DNA of 64,000 nucleotides from Nocardioides gilvus (GTDB lineage Bacteria; Actinomycetota; Actinomycetes; Propionibacteriales; Nocardioidaceae). The notes beneath the pieces are model-generated. The model was not told the DNA's origin. It saw only the letters and a program-made list of their open reading frames with translations, and ran no database searches. The position numbers and the translations under genes were made by a program. The stretch lies in the NCBI RefSeq assembly GCF_003194605.1, contig NZ_QHKY01000003.1, positions 186,001 to 250,000 of the forward strand, given 5' to 3'. Shown here piece after piece: positions 27,967-36,912 of the stretch (positions within the stretch are counted from its first letter, which is position 1; each line of letters begins with the position of its first letter).

Positions 27967-30246
27967 TCAGATGACGGCGCCGGAGTCGTCGCGCTCGATC
28001 ACCTTCTTCGAGGCGACCTCCTTGGACATCGGCCACTTCTCCTGCAGGTACGTGACGATCGGGGTCGCGGTGAAGACGGAGCTGTAGGTACCGACGGCCA
28101 GACCGATGAGCAGGGCAATGGCGAAGTCCTGCAGCGAGTCGCCGCCCAGGACCGCCAGCGCGGCCAGGATGAACATCGTGCCCAGACCCGTGTTGATCGT
28201 GCGCGGCAGCGTCTCGACCGTCGCCCGGTTTGCGATGTCGCGGAAGTTCTCGTGGGGATCGGAGAGCCGCCACCGCTCGCGGATCCGGTCGAAGACGACG
28301 ACGGTGTCATTGACCGACAGACCGATGATCGTCATCACCGCCGCCAGGAAGATCCCGTCGATCGGCTTGCCGAGCCAGGCGAAGATGCCCACCACGATCA
28401 GGACGTCGTGCATCATCGCGACGACCGCCGAGATGCCGAAGGTCCACTTGAAGCGGAACGCCAGGTAGGCCCACTGTGCGAGGAACGCGATACCGAAGGC
28501 GATCAGGCCCTTGTTGCGCAGCTCCTCGCCGAAGGAGGCCGTGATCTTCAGGTCCTGCTCCATGTCAGCGGTGCCACCCAGGGTGGCGATCACGTCCTGG
28601 ATCTCCTGCGCCTCGTCCCCGGAGAGCTCGCCGGCCTTGACCAAAATCTTGTCGTCGTCGGTCTCCTGGACCGAGTCGATCGCGACGTCCACGTCCTCCT
28701 CGAGCGCCGATCGCGCGTCGTCGGCCGAGACCGGGGTGGTGGTGGAGTACTCCAGGACCCGTCCACCGGTGAACTCCACGCCCAGGTTGAGCGGGTTGAC
28801 GAAGAGGCCCAGGATCGCGATGACGGTGGCGGCGCCGGAGATGCCGAGCCACATGCCACGACGCTTCATGAACTGCGGGTTCTTCTTCTCCAGCCAGCGC
28901 CGGACGCGACCGATGTCGCCGATGCCGGTGACGTTCGGGCGCTTCGCGATGACCTTGTTGCTGACCCCCACCTCGGTGAGGACCCTGGCGATGATCAACG
29001 CCGAGACCATGGAGGCGATGACACCGATGGTCAGGGTGACACCGAAGCCCTTGATGGGACCGGAGCCGAGGAAGAAGAGGAGTCCGGCAGCGAGCAGGGT
29101 GGTGACGTTGGAGTCGATGATGGCTGACCACGCCTTGTTGAAGCCCACCATCAGGGCCTTGCGCAGACCCAGGGAGGGATTGTCCTGGTACTCCTCCCTG
29201 GCTCGTTCGAAGACCAGGACGTTGGCATCGATCGCCATACCAATGGCGAGGACGAAACCGGCCAACCCTGGCAACGTCAGCGTCGCGCCCAGACCGATGA
29301 GCATCGCGTAGGCGAGCAGGGCGTACGAGGCCAGCGCGACGGTGGCCATCAGACCCACGAAACGATAGACCACGATGATGAAGAGCCCGGTGAGCGCGAT
29401 ACCGATGATGCCGGCCTCGATCGAGGCGTCGATCGCGGTCTTGCCCAGGGTCGGGCCCATGGAACGTTGGTCGATGACCTGGACCTCAAGCGGCAGGGCG
29501 CCACCCTCGATCAGGGCCGAGAGCTCCTGGGTCTCCTCGACCGTGAAGCCACCGGAGATCTGGGTGCTGCCGACGATGTTCTGGCCACAGGGCACGCTGA
29601 CGCCGGGCGAGGAGATGGCCCGGCCGTCCAGGACGATCGCGATCCGGTTGGCGTCGCCCTGGGCGCACGCCGCCTCCGCGGAGAGGTCGCCGAAGGCTCG
29701 GGAGCCGTCACGGGAGAAGTCCACGTTGACGACCCACTCGTTGCTGTTCTCTGCCTGCCCGGAGGCAGCACCGGTGATGTCGTTGCCCTCGAGGGCGACC
29801 GGACCGATCTCGATGATGTCTCCGACGTCGCTCTCGACGATCGTGTTGCCCTCCTCCGAGGGCTCCGCCTCGAGGGAATCCACCGCTGCGATGACGGGGT
29901 GGACGGAGAGCTGCGCGGTCTGGCCCAGTTGCTCGGCGGCTTCGTCGGCGTCGGTGATGCCGGGGAGCTCGACGATGATCCGGTTGGAGCCGGAGCGGAC
30001 CAGGCTCGACTCGGCGATGCCCAGGGCGTTGACCCGGCCGTCGAGGACCTCGAGGGTCCGCTGGGTGTTCTCGGCGTTGGCCTCGACGCCGCTCGGGGAG
30101 TCGGAGGTCTCCAGGGTGATCGAGACGCCACCCGAGAGATCCAGGCCGAGGCGGGGTTCCTTGTTGAGCGCCAGCGCTGCACACCCGGCCAGGAGGCCGA
30201 GCACCAGGACGAAGCGGATCCAAGCAGCACGTGACATGCCCGACAT
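27967..30246 (-). CDS. secDF: Fused protein-export protein SecDF
   Basis: This 759-residue protein carries a SecD half (about 1-450) with LGLDLSGGVSITLE and DGRVNALGIAES, and a helix block with the TM4-like VLAIGMAIDANVLVFER. A SecF half (about 475-759) follows, with LGVEFTGGRVLEY and GLSVNDTVVVFDRIRE. It couples proton flow to late steps of Sec export. Most actinobacteria encode secD and secF separately near yajC, and neither is present here. The first of two Met is chosen because AGGG lies 4 bases upstream. Confidence 0.92.
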   Translation of the reverse strand: MSGMSRAAWIRFVLVLGLLAGCAALALNKEPRLGLDLSGGVSITLETSDSPSGVEANAENTQRTLEVLDGRVNALGIAESSLVRSGSNRIIVELPGITDADEAAEQLGQTAQLSVHPVIAAVDSLEAEPSEEGNTIVESDVGDIIEIGPVALEGNDITGAASGQAENSNEWVVNVDFSRDGSRAFGDLSAEAACAQGDANRIAIVLDGRAISSPGVSVPCGQNIVGSTQISGGFTVEETQELSALIEGGALPLEVQVIDQRSMGPTLGKTAIDASIEAGIIGIALTGLFIIVVYRFVGLMATVALASYALLAYAMLIGLGATLTLPGLAGFVLAIGMAIDANVLVFERAREEYQDNPSLGLRKALMVGFNKAWSAIIDSNVTTLLAAGLLFFLGSGPIKGFGVTLTIGVIASMVSALIIARVLTEVGVSNKVIAKRPNVTGIGDIGRVRRWLEKKNPQFMKRRGMWLGISGAATVIAILGLFVNPLNLGVEFTGGRVLEYSTTTPVSADDARSALEEDVDVAIDSVQETDDDKILVKAGELSGDEAQEIQDVIATLGGTADMEQDLKITASFGEELRNKGLIAFGIAFLAQWAYLAFRFKWTFGISAVVAMMHDVLIVVGIFAWLGKPIDGIFLAAVMTIIGLSVNDTVVVFDRIRERWRLSDPHENFRDIANRATVETLPRTINTGLGTMFILAALAVLGGDSLQDFAIALLIGLAVGTYSSVFTATPIVTYLQEKWPMSKEVASKKVIERDDSGAVI

Positions 30247-30532
30247 CTTTCCCTAGCCGACAAGGGCCACCCAATCCGGGGGACCCTTGGTCACAACGCG
30301 CCACCAGCATGGGGAGTTCCCCGCCCAATCGTTGAAAGTGGTCGTTGCTGTTAGCGTGCTCGGGACCGGAGCCCCCGGGATTGAGTTCTCAGGGCGGGCT
30401 CCACGCGCGCCCTCTCGGGGACCTGCCCCGACGTCTGCCCCCAGGGCTGATGTGGCCGCCACGTGCTGACTTCTCGATTCGACTGCTCCGTGGCGGGGTG
30501 CGCCGTGTGGACCCGGCAGCTAGGAGCAATGA
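30247..30532. other. Divergent intergenic region between secDF and the symporter
   Basis: This 286-bp region contains two short hairpins (CAAGGG/CCCTTG at 30261-30289; GGAGCCC/GGGCTCC at 30368-30402). It has no convincing coding frame. It should hold both promoters; none is clear. Confidence 0.35.
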
Positions 30533-32212
30533 GTGAACAGCGAGACCGTGACATTCGGAGTCGGGACCATCATCCTCCTCCTGGTCCTCTTCTACGGGGC
30601 GACCTTCTGGGTTTCCACCCGGATCGGCAAGAGGGACGAGAACGCCGACGGCTACATGACCGCCGGACACAACATCGGCTTCGGAATCTCCGCAGCCTCC
30701 ATGACCGCCACGTGGATCTGGGCGTCGTCCATGTACGCCTCGGCGACGTCGGGGTACACGTACGGCATCTCGGGGCCGATCCACTACGGGCTCTGGGGTG
30801 CCCTGATGATCCTCTTCATCTACCCCTTCGGGAAGCGGATCAGGGCGGTGGCACCGAAGGCGCACACCCTGGCCCAGGTCATGCACGTGCGCCACGGTCG
30901 TTCCAGCCAACTGATGCTGGCCGGCTCCAACGTCGTCGGCAGCGTCATCAGCCTGATGTCGAACTACATCGCAGGTGGCGCGCTGATCTCGTTGCTCTCA
31001 CCGTTCAACTTCATCCAGGGCGTCTTCATGGTCGCCGGCGGGGTGCTGCTGTACACGCTGTGGTCCGGCTTCCGCGCCTCCGTCCTCACCGACTTCGGCC
31101 AGGTCGTGATGATGCTCGGTGTCGTCGCGGTCGTCGTGCCGGTCATCTTCTTCGCCGCTGGGTTCCCGGGCGCCTTCAACTCGGGCGCCGGCAACCTGAC
31201 GGAGCAGCAGTCGTCGTTCTTCTCCAGTGAGGCCTTCCTCAACCAGGGAGCGCCCTACATCGCCGCCGTGCTGGCGTACGCGATCGGCAACCAGACCATC
31301 GCCCAGCGTCTCTTCGCGGTCCGCGAGGACCTGATCAAGAAGACCTTCATCACCGCCACCGTCGGCTACGGCGCGATGGTCATCGGCGTCGGGATGCTCG
31401 GTGTGATGGCCCTCTACCTGGGGCTCGAGCCGGTCGACGGTGACATGAACAACCTGATCCCGCAGATGGCGGTCAGCTACCTCCCGGCCATCCTGGTCGC
31501 GGCGCTGTTCGTGATGATCATCGGCGCGCTCTCCTCGACCGCCGACTCCGACCTCTCGGCCCTGTCGGCCATCGTGATGACCGACATCTACGGCCAGAAC
31601 GTCGCCGGGCGCACGAAGGCCGATCCGAGGACGATGCTGCTCATCGGCCGCGGCACGATGGTGGTGGCCAGTGCCATCGCGATCGCCGCTGCCAGCCTGC
31701 AGCTCAACATCCTCGACCTGCTGGTCTTCGTCGGCGCGTTGTGGGGTGCGCTCGTCTTCCCAGTGATCGCCAGCTTCTACTGGAACAAGGTCACCAACAC
31801 GGCCTTCACCGTGGCCGTGCTCGCGGCCCTGGCCGTCTTCCTGCCGGTCCGTTTCGAGTGGATCCCCATGGCCGGCGCGACCGGATTCGTCGTCGACGTC
31901 ATCGCCATCGTCGGTGTCGGAGTCGTGCTGGGCCTGATGGCCTTCGGCTTCTTCGGCCTCAGGGTCGGCCAGATCGTTGCCGTCGTGGCAGCGCTGGCCG
32001 CTGCCCCGTTCGCCCTGGGCGAGCTCCACGAGTACGCCACCCTCAGCGGCTCCTTGGTCGCGTACGCCGTGAGCACGGTCGTCTGCTGGGCCATCTCGGT
32101 GCGCTCGGACGAGGAGTACGACTTCGACCGGATCGCCCGTGAGATCGGTGACTTCGACCCGGAGCACCAGCTCGCGCGCAGCGCTGACCCGGACCCCGAC
32201 CCGGTCCACTGA
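30533..32212 (+). CDS. Sodium:solute symporter (SSS family)
   Basis: The 559-residue protein has about thirteen membrane helices and SSS features: GYMTAGHNIGFG at the N-terminus, GFRASVLTDFGQ, and SSTADSDLSALSAIVMTDIYG (the Na2-site helix). It imports an organic solute with Na+; the substrate is not clear. GTG 30533 is used with AGGAG six bases upstream; the overlapping ATG at 30530 is in another frame. It is followed 25 bp later by a 43-residue membrane protein that is probably its small subunit. Confidence 0.88.
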   Translation: MNSETVTFGVGTIILLLVLFYGATFWVSTRIGKRDENADGYMTAGHNIGFGISAASMTATWIWASSMYASATSGYTYGISGPIHYGLWGALMILFIYPFGKRIRAVAPKAHTLAQVMHVRHGRSSQLMLAGSNVVGSVISLMSNYIAGGALISLLSPFNFIQGVFMVAGGVLLYTLWSGFRASVLTDFGQVVMMLGVVAVVVPVIFFAAGFPGAFNSGAGNLTEQQSSFFSSEAFLNQGAPYIAAVLAYAIGNQTIAQRLFAVREDLIKKTFITATVGYGAMVIGVGMLGVMALYLGLEPVDGDMNNLIPQMAVSYLPAILVAALFVMIIGALSSTADSDLSALSAIVMTDIYGQNVAGRTKADPRTMLLIGRGTMVVASAIAIAAASLQLNILDLLVFVGALWGALVFPVIASFYWNKVTNTAFTVAVLAALAVFLPVRFEWIPMAGATGFVVDVIAIVGVGVVLGLMAFGFFGLRVGQIVAVVAALAAAPFALGELHEYATLSGSLVAYAVSTVVCWAISVRSDEEYDFDRIAREIGDFDPEHQLARSADPDPDPVH

Positions 32213-32237
32213 CGCCCACACCCACCCGAGGAGAACC

Positions 32238-32369
32238 ATGGAACACATCGGCCTGACGCTCTACGTACTCATCTGGCCCGTCATCGTGGCGGCAGTCCTC
32301 GTCGTGCTGAGCACGGCGTTCATCCGCGACTGGCGCGTGTCCCGTCGCGACGGTGAAGACATCATCTGA
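32238..32369 (+). CDS. Small membrane partner of the symporter (43 residues)
   Basis: The tiny protein begins MEHIGLTLYVLIWPVIVAAV, has one membrane helix and ends in RDWRVSRRDGEDII. It matches a recognised class of very short 'transporter small subunit' proteins found next to SSS-type symporters. GAGGAGAA precedes the ATG. It is too short for most gene finders but has good codon usage and spacing. Confidence 0.72.
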   Translation: MEHIGLTLYVLIWPVIVAAVLVVLSTAFIRDWRVSRRDGEDII

Positions 32370-32391
32370 GTCCACCGCGCGCAACTGATCG

Positions 32392-32425
32392 GACGTACGC
32401 GGCCACGACCGTGACCGCGTACGTC
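32392..32425. terminator. Bidirectional terminator between the symporter operon and hflX
   Basis: Perfect 11-bp arms GACGTACGCGG and CCGCGTACGTC enclose a 12-base loop between convergent genes. Confidence 0.65.
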
Positions 32426-32429
32426 AGGC

Positions 32430-33953
32430 TCAGTCCGCGTCGTACGCAGCCAACTCGTCGGCCAGGTCCTCATGGGCCCGGCCGGCGACGCGCGTCCCGT
32501 CGCCGGTGTGCTCGAGCGACTCGATCTCGCCGTGCTGGTGCAGCTTGTTGAGCAGGTCGCCCCGCTCGTACGGGAGCAGCACGTCGAACTCGACCGCCGG
32601 GCGGGGCAGTTCGTCCTCGACCAGCGCGAGCACGTCCGCGATGCCTTCACCCGTCTTCGCGCTGACCACCACGGAGTGCGGCTCGCGCTGACGGATCCGG
32701 GCGATGGTCATCGGGTCGGCCGCGTCGGCCTTGTTGATCACGACGATCTCGGGGATCTGGCCGGCATCGATCTCGGAGAAGACCTGGCGCACGGCGGCCA
32801 ACTGGCCCTCCGGGTCCGGGTGTGAACCGTCGACCACGTGCAGGATGAGGTCGGACTCGGCCACCGCCTCCAACGTCGACCGGAAGGCCTCGACCAACTG
32901 GTGCGGGAGGTGCCGGACGAAACCGACGGTGTCGCTCATGGTGTAGATGCGACCGTCAGTGGTCGTCGTACGCCGCGTCGTCGGGTCCAGGGTCGCGAAG
33001 AGCGAATCCTCGACCAGCACCCCGGCGTCGGTGAGGCGGTTCAGCAAGGACGACTTGCCGGCGTTCGTGTAGCCGGTGATCGCCACGCTGGGGACCTGGT
33101 TGCGTTGCCGCTGCGCCCGCTTCGTCTCGCGTGTCCCGGCCATCACCTTCAGCTCGCGACGGAGCTTGGCGATACGGTCGTTGATGCGCCGCCGGTCGGT
33201 CTCGATCTTGGTCTCACCGGGGCCACGCCCACCGATGCCCTCACCGCCGGCGACCCGTCCACCGGCCTGGCGCGACAGGTTGCCACCCCAACCACGCAGC
33301 CGCTGCTTCATGTACTGCAGCTGAGCCAGCTCGACCTGCGCCTGACCCTCCTTGGACTTCGCGTGCTGGGCGAAGATGTCGAGGATCAACGCGGTCCGGT
33401 CAACGACCTTGACCTTGACCCGGTCCTCCAGGTTGCGGAGCTGGCTGGGCGCCAGCTCACCGTCGCAGATGACGGTGTCGGCCCCGGTGGCCTTCACGAT
33501 CTCGGCCAGGCCCTCGACCTTGCCGCGTCCGATGTAGGTGGCCGGATCCGGGCGCTGCCGGCGCTGGTAGATCGCCTCGAGCACCTCCGAACCGGCAGTC
33601 TCGGCTAGGGCTGCCAGCTCGGCCATCGAGTTCTCGGCGTCCAGGATCGAGCCCTCGGTCCAGACTCCCACGAGCACGACCCGCTCGAGTCGGAGCTGGC
33701 GGTACTCGACCTCGGAGATGTCCTCGAGCTCGGTGGAGAGCCCGGCGACCCGCTTGAGGGCGTACCGCTCGGCCAGATCCATCGAACCGGTGGTCTCGGC
33801 CAGCTCGGGATCGGGTTCGTCGGCGTAGCCGGAGACGAAGTCGTCGTCCGCGGTCAGGTCGGTCGGGTCATCGCTCAACTCGATGTCGTCGGTGTCCCAG
33901 GCAGTCGTGGCGTCGAGGGCATCGGCGAGCGAGAAGTCCTTGTGGTTCGTCAT
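32430..33953 (-). CDS. hflX: Ribosome-associated GTPase HflX
   Basis: The 507-residue protein has the HflX N-terminal domain with VGVWTEGS and YIGRGKVEGL, and the family motif GGRGPGETKIETDRRRI. A G domain follows, with GYTNAGKSSLLN (G1), the G3 region DTVGFVRHLP and NKAD (G4). HflX splits stalled ribosomes after stress. It lies in the actinobacterial order miaA-dapF-hflX. Confidence 0.95.
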   Translation of the reverse strand: MTNHKDFSLADALDATTAWDTDDIELSDDPTDLTADDDFVSGYADEPDPELAETTGSMDLAERYALKRVAGLSTELEDISEVEYRQLRLERVVLVGVWTEGSILDAENSMAELAALAETAGSEVLEAIYQRRQRPDPATYIGRGKVEGLAEIVKATGADTVICDGELAPSQLRNLEDRVKVKVVDRTALILDIFAQHAKSKEGQAQVELAQLQYMKQRLRGWGGNLSRQAGGRVAGGEGIGGRGPGETKIETDRRRINDRIAKLRRELKVMAGTRETKRAQRQRNQVPSVAITGYTNAGKSSLLNRLTDAGVLVEDSLFATLDPTTRRTTTTDGRIYTMSDTVGFVRHLPHQLVEAFRSTLEAVAESDLILHVVDGSHPDPEGQLAAVRQVFSEIDAGQIPEIVVINKADAADPMTIARIRQREPHSVVVSAKTGEGIADVLALVEDELPRPAVEFDVLLPYERGDLLNKLHQHGEIESLEHTGDGTRVAGRAHEDLADELAAYDAD

Positions 33954-34034
33954 ATGCCACCCAGCCTAGATCGGGCAGGGTGACGGCGCACCTGAGTATT
34001 CGAGCGGCATGCTCCGTGCCGACCCCGGAACCCC

Positions 34035-34889
34035 TCAGAGATCGGTCTTGCCCAGATCCGTCTTGCCCAGATCCGTCTTGCCCTGGGCCACGATCACGGC
34101 CGGACCAGTCATCAGGATGCGGTCGTCGTCTGTCCAGGTGATCTCCAGCGTGCCGCCCGGCACGTCCACCACGTACGCAGTCCCCCGCGCCGCGTCGTCG
34201 GCCAGCGCTGCGGCGACCATCACCGCACAGGCCCCGGTGCCGCAACTGCGGGTCTCCCCCGAGCCGCGCTCGTGGACCCGCATGGCGACGTGGGCCGGGC
34301 CGCTACGTACGACGAACTCGACGTTGACCCCGTGGGGGTAGACGTCCCGGTCGTGGCCGGGGGCCGTGAGCAGGTCACCGGCGTCGCTGAGGTCGTCGAC
34401 GAAGACCACGGCATGTGGGTTGCCCATGTCGACGTTGACGGCCGACCACGTGTGCTCGGCCACCGTCACCGTCGACTCCTCGCCGAACTGCGGGGAACCC
34501 ATGTCGACCGTGATCCGGTCGCCGTCGACGGTGACCGTCTTGACGCCGCCTCGGGTGCCGACCTCGATCGGTCGGCTCGCGTCGACGAGCCCCTCGGCCA
34601 CCAGGTGCAGCGCGAACACCCGGACCCCGTTGCCGCACATCTCGCTGAGCGAACCGTCGGAGTTGCGGTAGTCCATGAACCACTCGGGCCCTGACCCCTC
34701 CGAGCCCGACCCAGCGAGGGCTGCCGTACGGATGACGCGCAGCACCCCGTCGGCGCCGAGCCCGGACCGGCGATCGCAGAGTGCACGTACGCGGGTCGCC
34801 GAGAGGTCGCCGTGCACCGTGCCGTCGTGGTCGGGCAGCAGGACGAAGTCGTTCTCCGTGCCGTGGCCCTTGAGGAAGGGATAGCTCAC
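34035..34889 (-). CDS. dapF: Diaminopimelate epimerase
   Basis: The 284-residue enzyme converts LL- to meso-diaminopimelate for lysine and peptidoglycan synthesis. It has the two catalytic cysteines C85 (SEMCGNGVRVF) and C216 (SCGTGACAV), plus the first-domain signature KGHGTENDF and the VDMGNPHAVVF strand. The C-terminus carries three GKTDL-type repeats absent from typical DapF, produced by 15-bp tandem repeats. Confidence 0.95.
   Translation of the reverse strand: MSYPFLKGHGTENDFVLLPDHDGTVHGDLSATRVRALCDRRSGLGADGVLRVIRTAALAGSGSEGSGPEWFMDYRNSDGSLSEMCGNGVRVFALHLVAEGLVDASRPIEVGTRGGVKTVTVDGDRITVDMGSPQFGEESTVTVAEHTWSAVNVDMGNPHAVVFVDDLSDAGDLLTAPGHDRDVYPHGVNVEFVVRSGPAHVAMRVHERGSGETRSCGTGACAVMVAAALADDAARGTAYVVDVPGGTLEITWTDDDRILMTGPAVIVAQGKTDLGKTDLGKTDL
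34039..34083 (-). repeat. Three tandem 15-bp repeats at the 3' end of dapF
   Basis: Copies at 34039-34053, 34054-34068 and 34069-34083 (the last two identical) encode repeated GKTDL residues as a C-terminal tail. Confidence 0.85.
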
Positions 34890-34920
34890 GCGCCCATCCT
34901 TCCACTGCGGTGGACGCCGC

Positions 34921-35448
34921 TCACAGCACCGTGTAGCGGGTGCAGACGAAGTCGCCGTTGCGAACGACCTCCTCCAGTCTCAACTCGACCCTCGCCGGGA
35001 GCAGCGGAGCGCCAGCACCGAGCGTGACCGGGGCGAACTGCACCCAGAGCTCGTCCACCAGGCCGGCCTCGATGAACTGCGCGACCAGAGCTCCGCCGCC
35101 GACCAGCCAGACGTCCTTCTCGCCGGACGCTCGGGTTGCTGCGGCATGGATGCTGCGGACCTCGTCCAGGCCGTCGGCCGCGGTGAAGGTGACCGCGTCC
35201 ACCTGGTCGAAGTCCCGGTGGGTGAGGACCCAGGAGGGAGCCCCGCCGAGCGCCCCCGTCTCGCCGTGGTCGAGAAGCCACTGCCAGGTGGAGGCACCCA
35301 GGATGGTCGCCCCGACGCGCGGTTCGAAGGTCTCGAACCCCATGTCCTTCGAGCCGTCGATGTCTCGGGGCACCAACCAGGAGAGATCGTGCTGCGGATC
35401 GGCGATGAATCCGTCCAGGGAGGAGCCTGTGTAGAAGATCGTCGTCAC
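34921..35448 (-). CDS. RibD C-terminal/dihydrofolate reductase-like oxidoreductase
   Basis: The 175-residue protein has the DHFR/RibD_C fold pattern: MTTIFYTGSSLDGFIADPQ at the start, VGATILGASTWQW, DVWLVGGGALVAQFIEAGLV (the NADPH loop) and a final RYTVL strand. Such proteins reduce an unknown substrate with NADPH. It lies 31 bp upstream of dapF in the same direction. Confidence 0.85.
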   Translation of the reverse strand: MTTIFYTGSSLDGFIADPQHDLSWLVPRDIDGSKDMGFETFEPRVGATILGASTWQWLLDHGETGALGGAPSWVLTHRDFDQVDAVTFTAADGLDEVRSIHAAATRASGEKDVWLVGGGALVAQFIEAGLVDELWVQFAPVTLGAGAPLLPARVELRLEEVVRNGDFVCTRYTVL

Positions 35449-35519
35449 GCCTCATTGTGACCCAGTCCACGACCCCCGCGGGAGGGCGCACGGAAGATAT
35501 ATCGCGCAGGGCCCTTCCC

Positions 35520-35668
35520 AACCACCATTACCTGTGGGTAAGTTTCGGTTACGTAGGGAACGGCGAGAGCCAAGAACTACTCAGAATTTTCGTCCGGCCC
35601 GGAGGGCTGGGCGGGACCCCGGTCTGGGGAGGGAGACACGAGGGGCGATCCGCTTGCGGGTCGCCCCT
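35520..35668 (+). ncRNA. Candidate intergenic small RNA or leader
   Basis: Within the 269-bp gap before the RibD-like gene, a stretch contains TTACC-TGTG-GGTAA and a CCCC-GGTCT-GGGG hairpin (near 35621). It ends in a terminator-like stem (arms 35641-35648 and 35661-35668, followed by TTG). No ORF explains it. This is a structural pattern only; it may instead be unrelated regulatory DNA. Confidence 0.25.
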
Positions 35669-35728
35669 TTGTCGTCCTCGGACCGGCCTTGTCATTCTCC
35701 GACCGGACTTGTCGTTCTCAGACGGCCC
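35669..35728. repeat. Three imperfect tandem 20-bp repeats
   Basis: Units beginning TTGTC(G/A)T(C/T)CTC run end to end (35669-35688, 35689-35708, 35709-35728). The last unit runs into the end of miaA. Confidence 0.65.
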
Positions 35729-36641
35729 GGGTGGCAGCCCTGATCGCCGCGACGGCCTGCTCGACCCGGTCCTCGGCGTCGAAGCGCACCCACACGATGC
35801 GGGGGTCCTTGCGGAACCAGCCGTCCTGCTTGCGGGCGAACCGTCTGGTCGCCGCAGCGGTGCGCTCCTTCGCCTCAGCCAATGTCAGCTCGCCGGCCAG
35901 ATGGGCCACCACCTCGCGGTAACCGATCGCCACCGAGGCCGTACGCCCCTGGGCCAGCCCCTCGTCGAGCAGGCGCTCGACCTCCGCCACGAAGCCGTCG
36001 GCAAACATCGCCTCGACCCGTTCGGCGATCCGCGCGTCCAGGGTGGGACGGTCGATGTCGACCCCGATCTGGACCGATGCCGGGTCGAGGTACTCGAGCC
36101 GCGGCAGGCTCGCGCTGTACGGACGACCCGTCAGCTCGATCACCTCCAGCGCCCGCACCGTACGCCGCCCGTTGTCGGGCAGCATGCCTGCCGCCGCCAC
36201 CGGGTCGAGCTCGACGAGTCGTCGGTACATCGCCCGGGCACCGAGCTCGGCCAACTCGGCCTCGAGTGCCGCACGGACGCCCGCGTCGGTCCCCGGGAAG
36301 TCGAACTGGTCGAGCACCGCGCGCGTGTAGAGGGCGGAGCCACCCACCAGCACCGGCGTACGTCCACGGGCGCGGACGGCGGCGATCGTCTCGCGGGCCA
36401 TGGTCTGGAAGCCGGCGACGGTCGAGGGCTCACGCACCGACATCAGGTCGAGGAGGTGGTGCGGGACGCCGCGCCGTTCGGCGAGGGGCACCTTGGCCGC
36501 CCCGATGTCCATCCCGCGGTAGACCTGCATCGCGTCGGTGTTGACGATCTCACCGTCGAGACGTTCTGCCAGGTCGAGCGAGAGACCGGTCTTGCCCGCG
36601 GCGGTCGCGCCGACCACGGCGACGATCGGCGGCAGTGTCAT
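35718..36641 (-). CDS. miaA: tRNA dimethylallyltransferase MiaA
   Basis: The 307-residue enzyme adds dimethylallyl to A37 of tRNAs reading UNN codons. It has the P-loop GATAAGKT (11-18), VNTDAMQVYRGMDIGAAK, PVLVGGSALYTRAV and the C-terminal RRFARKQDGWFRKDPRI. ATG 36641 is the start; the longer frame is antisense to the Nudix gene. Its product is the substrate of MiaB, encoded nearby. Confidence 0.95.
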   Translation of the reverse strand: MTLPPIVAVVGATAAGKTGLSLDLAERLDGEIVNTDAMQVYRGMDIGAAKVPLAERRGVPHHLLDLMSVREPSTVAGFQTMARETIAAVRARGRTPVLVGGSALYTRAVLDQFDFPGTDAGVRAALEAELAELGARAMYRRLVELDPVAAAGMLPDNGRRTVRALEVIELTGRPYSASLPRLEYLDPASVQIGVDIDRPTLDARIAERVEAMFADGFVAEVERLLDEGLAQGRTASVAIGYREVVAHLAGELTLAEAKERTAAATRRFARKQDGWFRKDPRIVWVRFDAEDRVEQAVAAIRAATRAV

Positions 36642-36705
36642 GGGGCTAGTGTTCCAAACGCGCTCGTGCCGCCGCACTTGCGCTCTGCTCGACGAAGGAG
36701 ACGTC

Positions 36706-36912
36706 ATGGGATTCATGGACAAGGCCAAGGCCAAACTGACCGACGCCGTCGACAAGAACGGCGACAAGATCGGTGGCGCGCTCGACAAGGCTGGCGACCT
36801 GGCCGACACCAGGACCGGCGGCAAGCACACCTCGAAGATCGACCAAGGCGTCAAGAAGGCGAAGGACGCGCTCGACGGTCTGGACCGCAAGAAGGACGAC
36901 GACGTCAAGTGA
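36706..36912 (+). CDS. MT0933-type antitoxin-like protein
   Basis: The 68-residue Lys/Asp-rich protein MGFMDKAKAKLTDAVDKNGD matches the Rv0909/MT0933 antitoxin family, which starts this way and carries a K-I-D-x-G-x-x-K-A-K-D helix. GAAGGAG precedes the ATG. Its mycobacterial partner is an SRPBCC toxin; none is found here. The next gene starts inside its stop. Confidence 0.7.
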   Translation: MGFMDKAKAKLTDAVDKNGDKIGGALDKAGDLADTRTGGKHTSKIDQGVKKAKDALDGLDRKKDDDVK

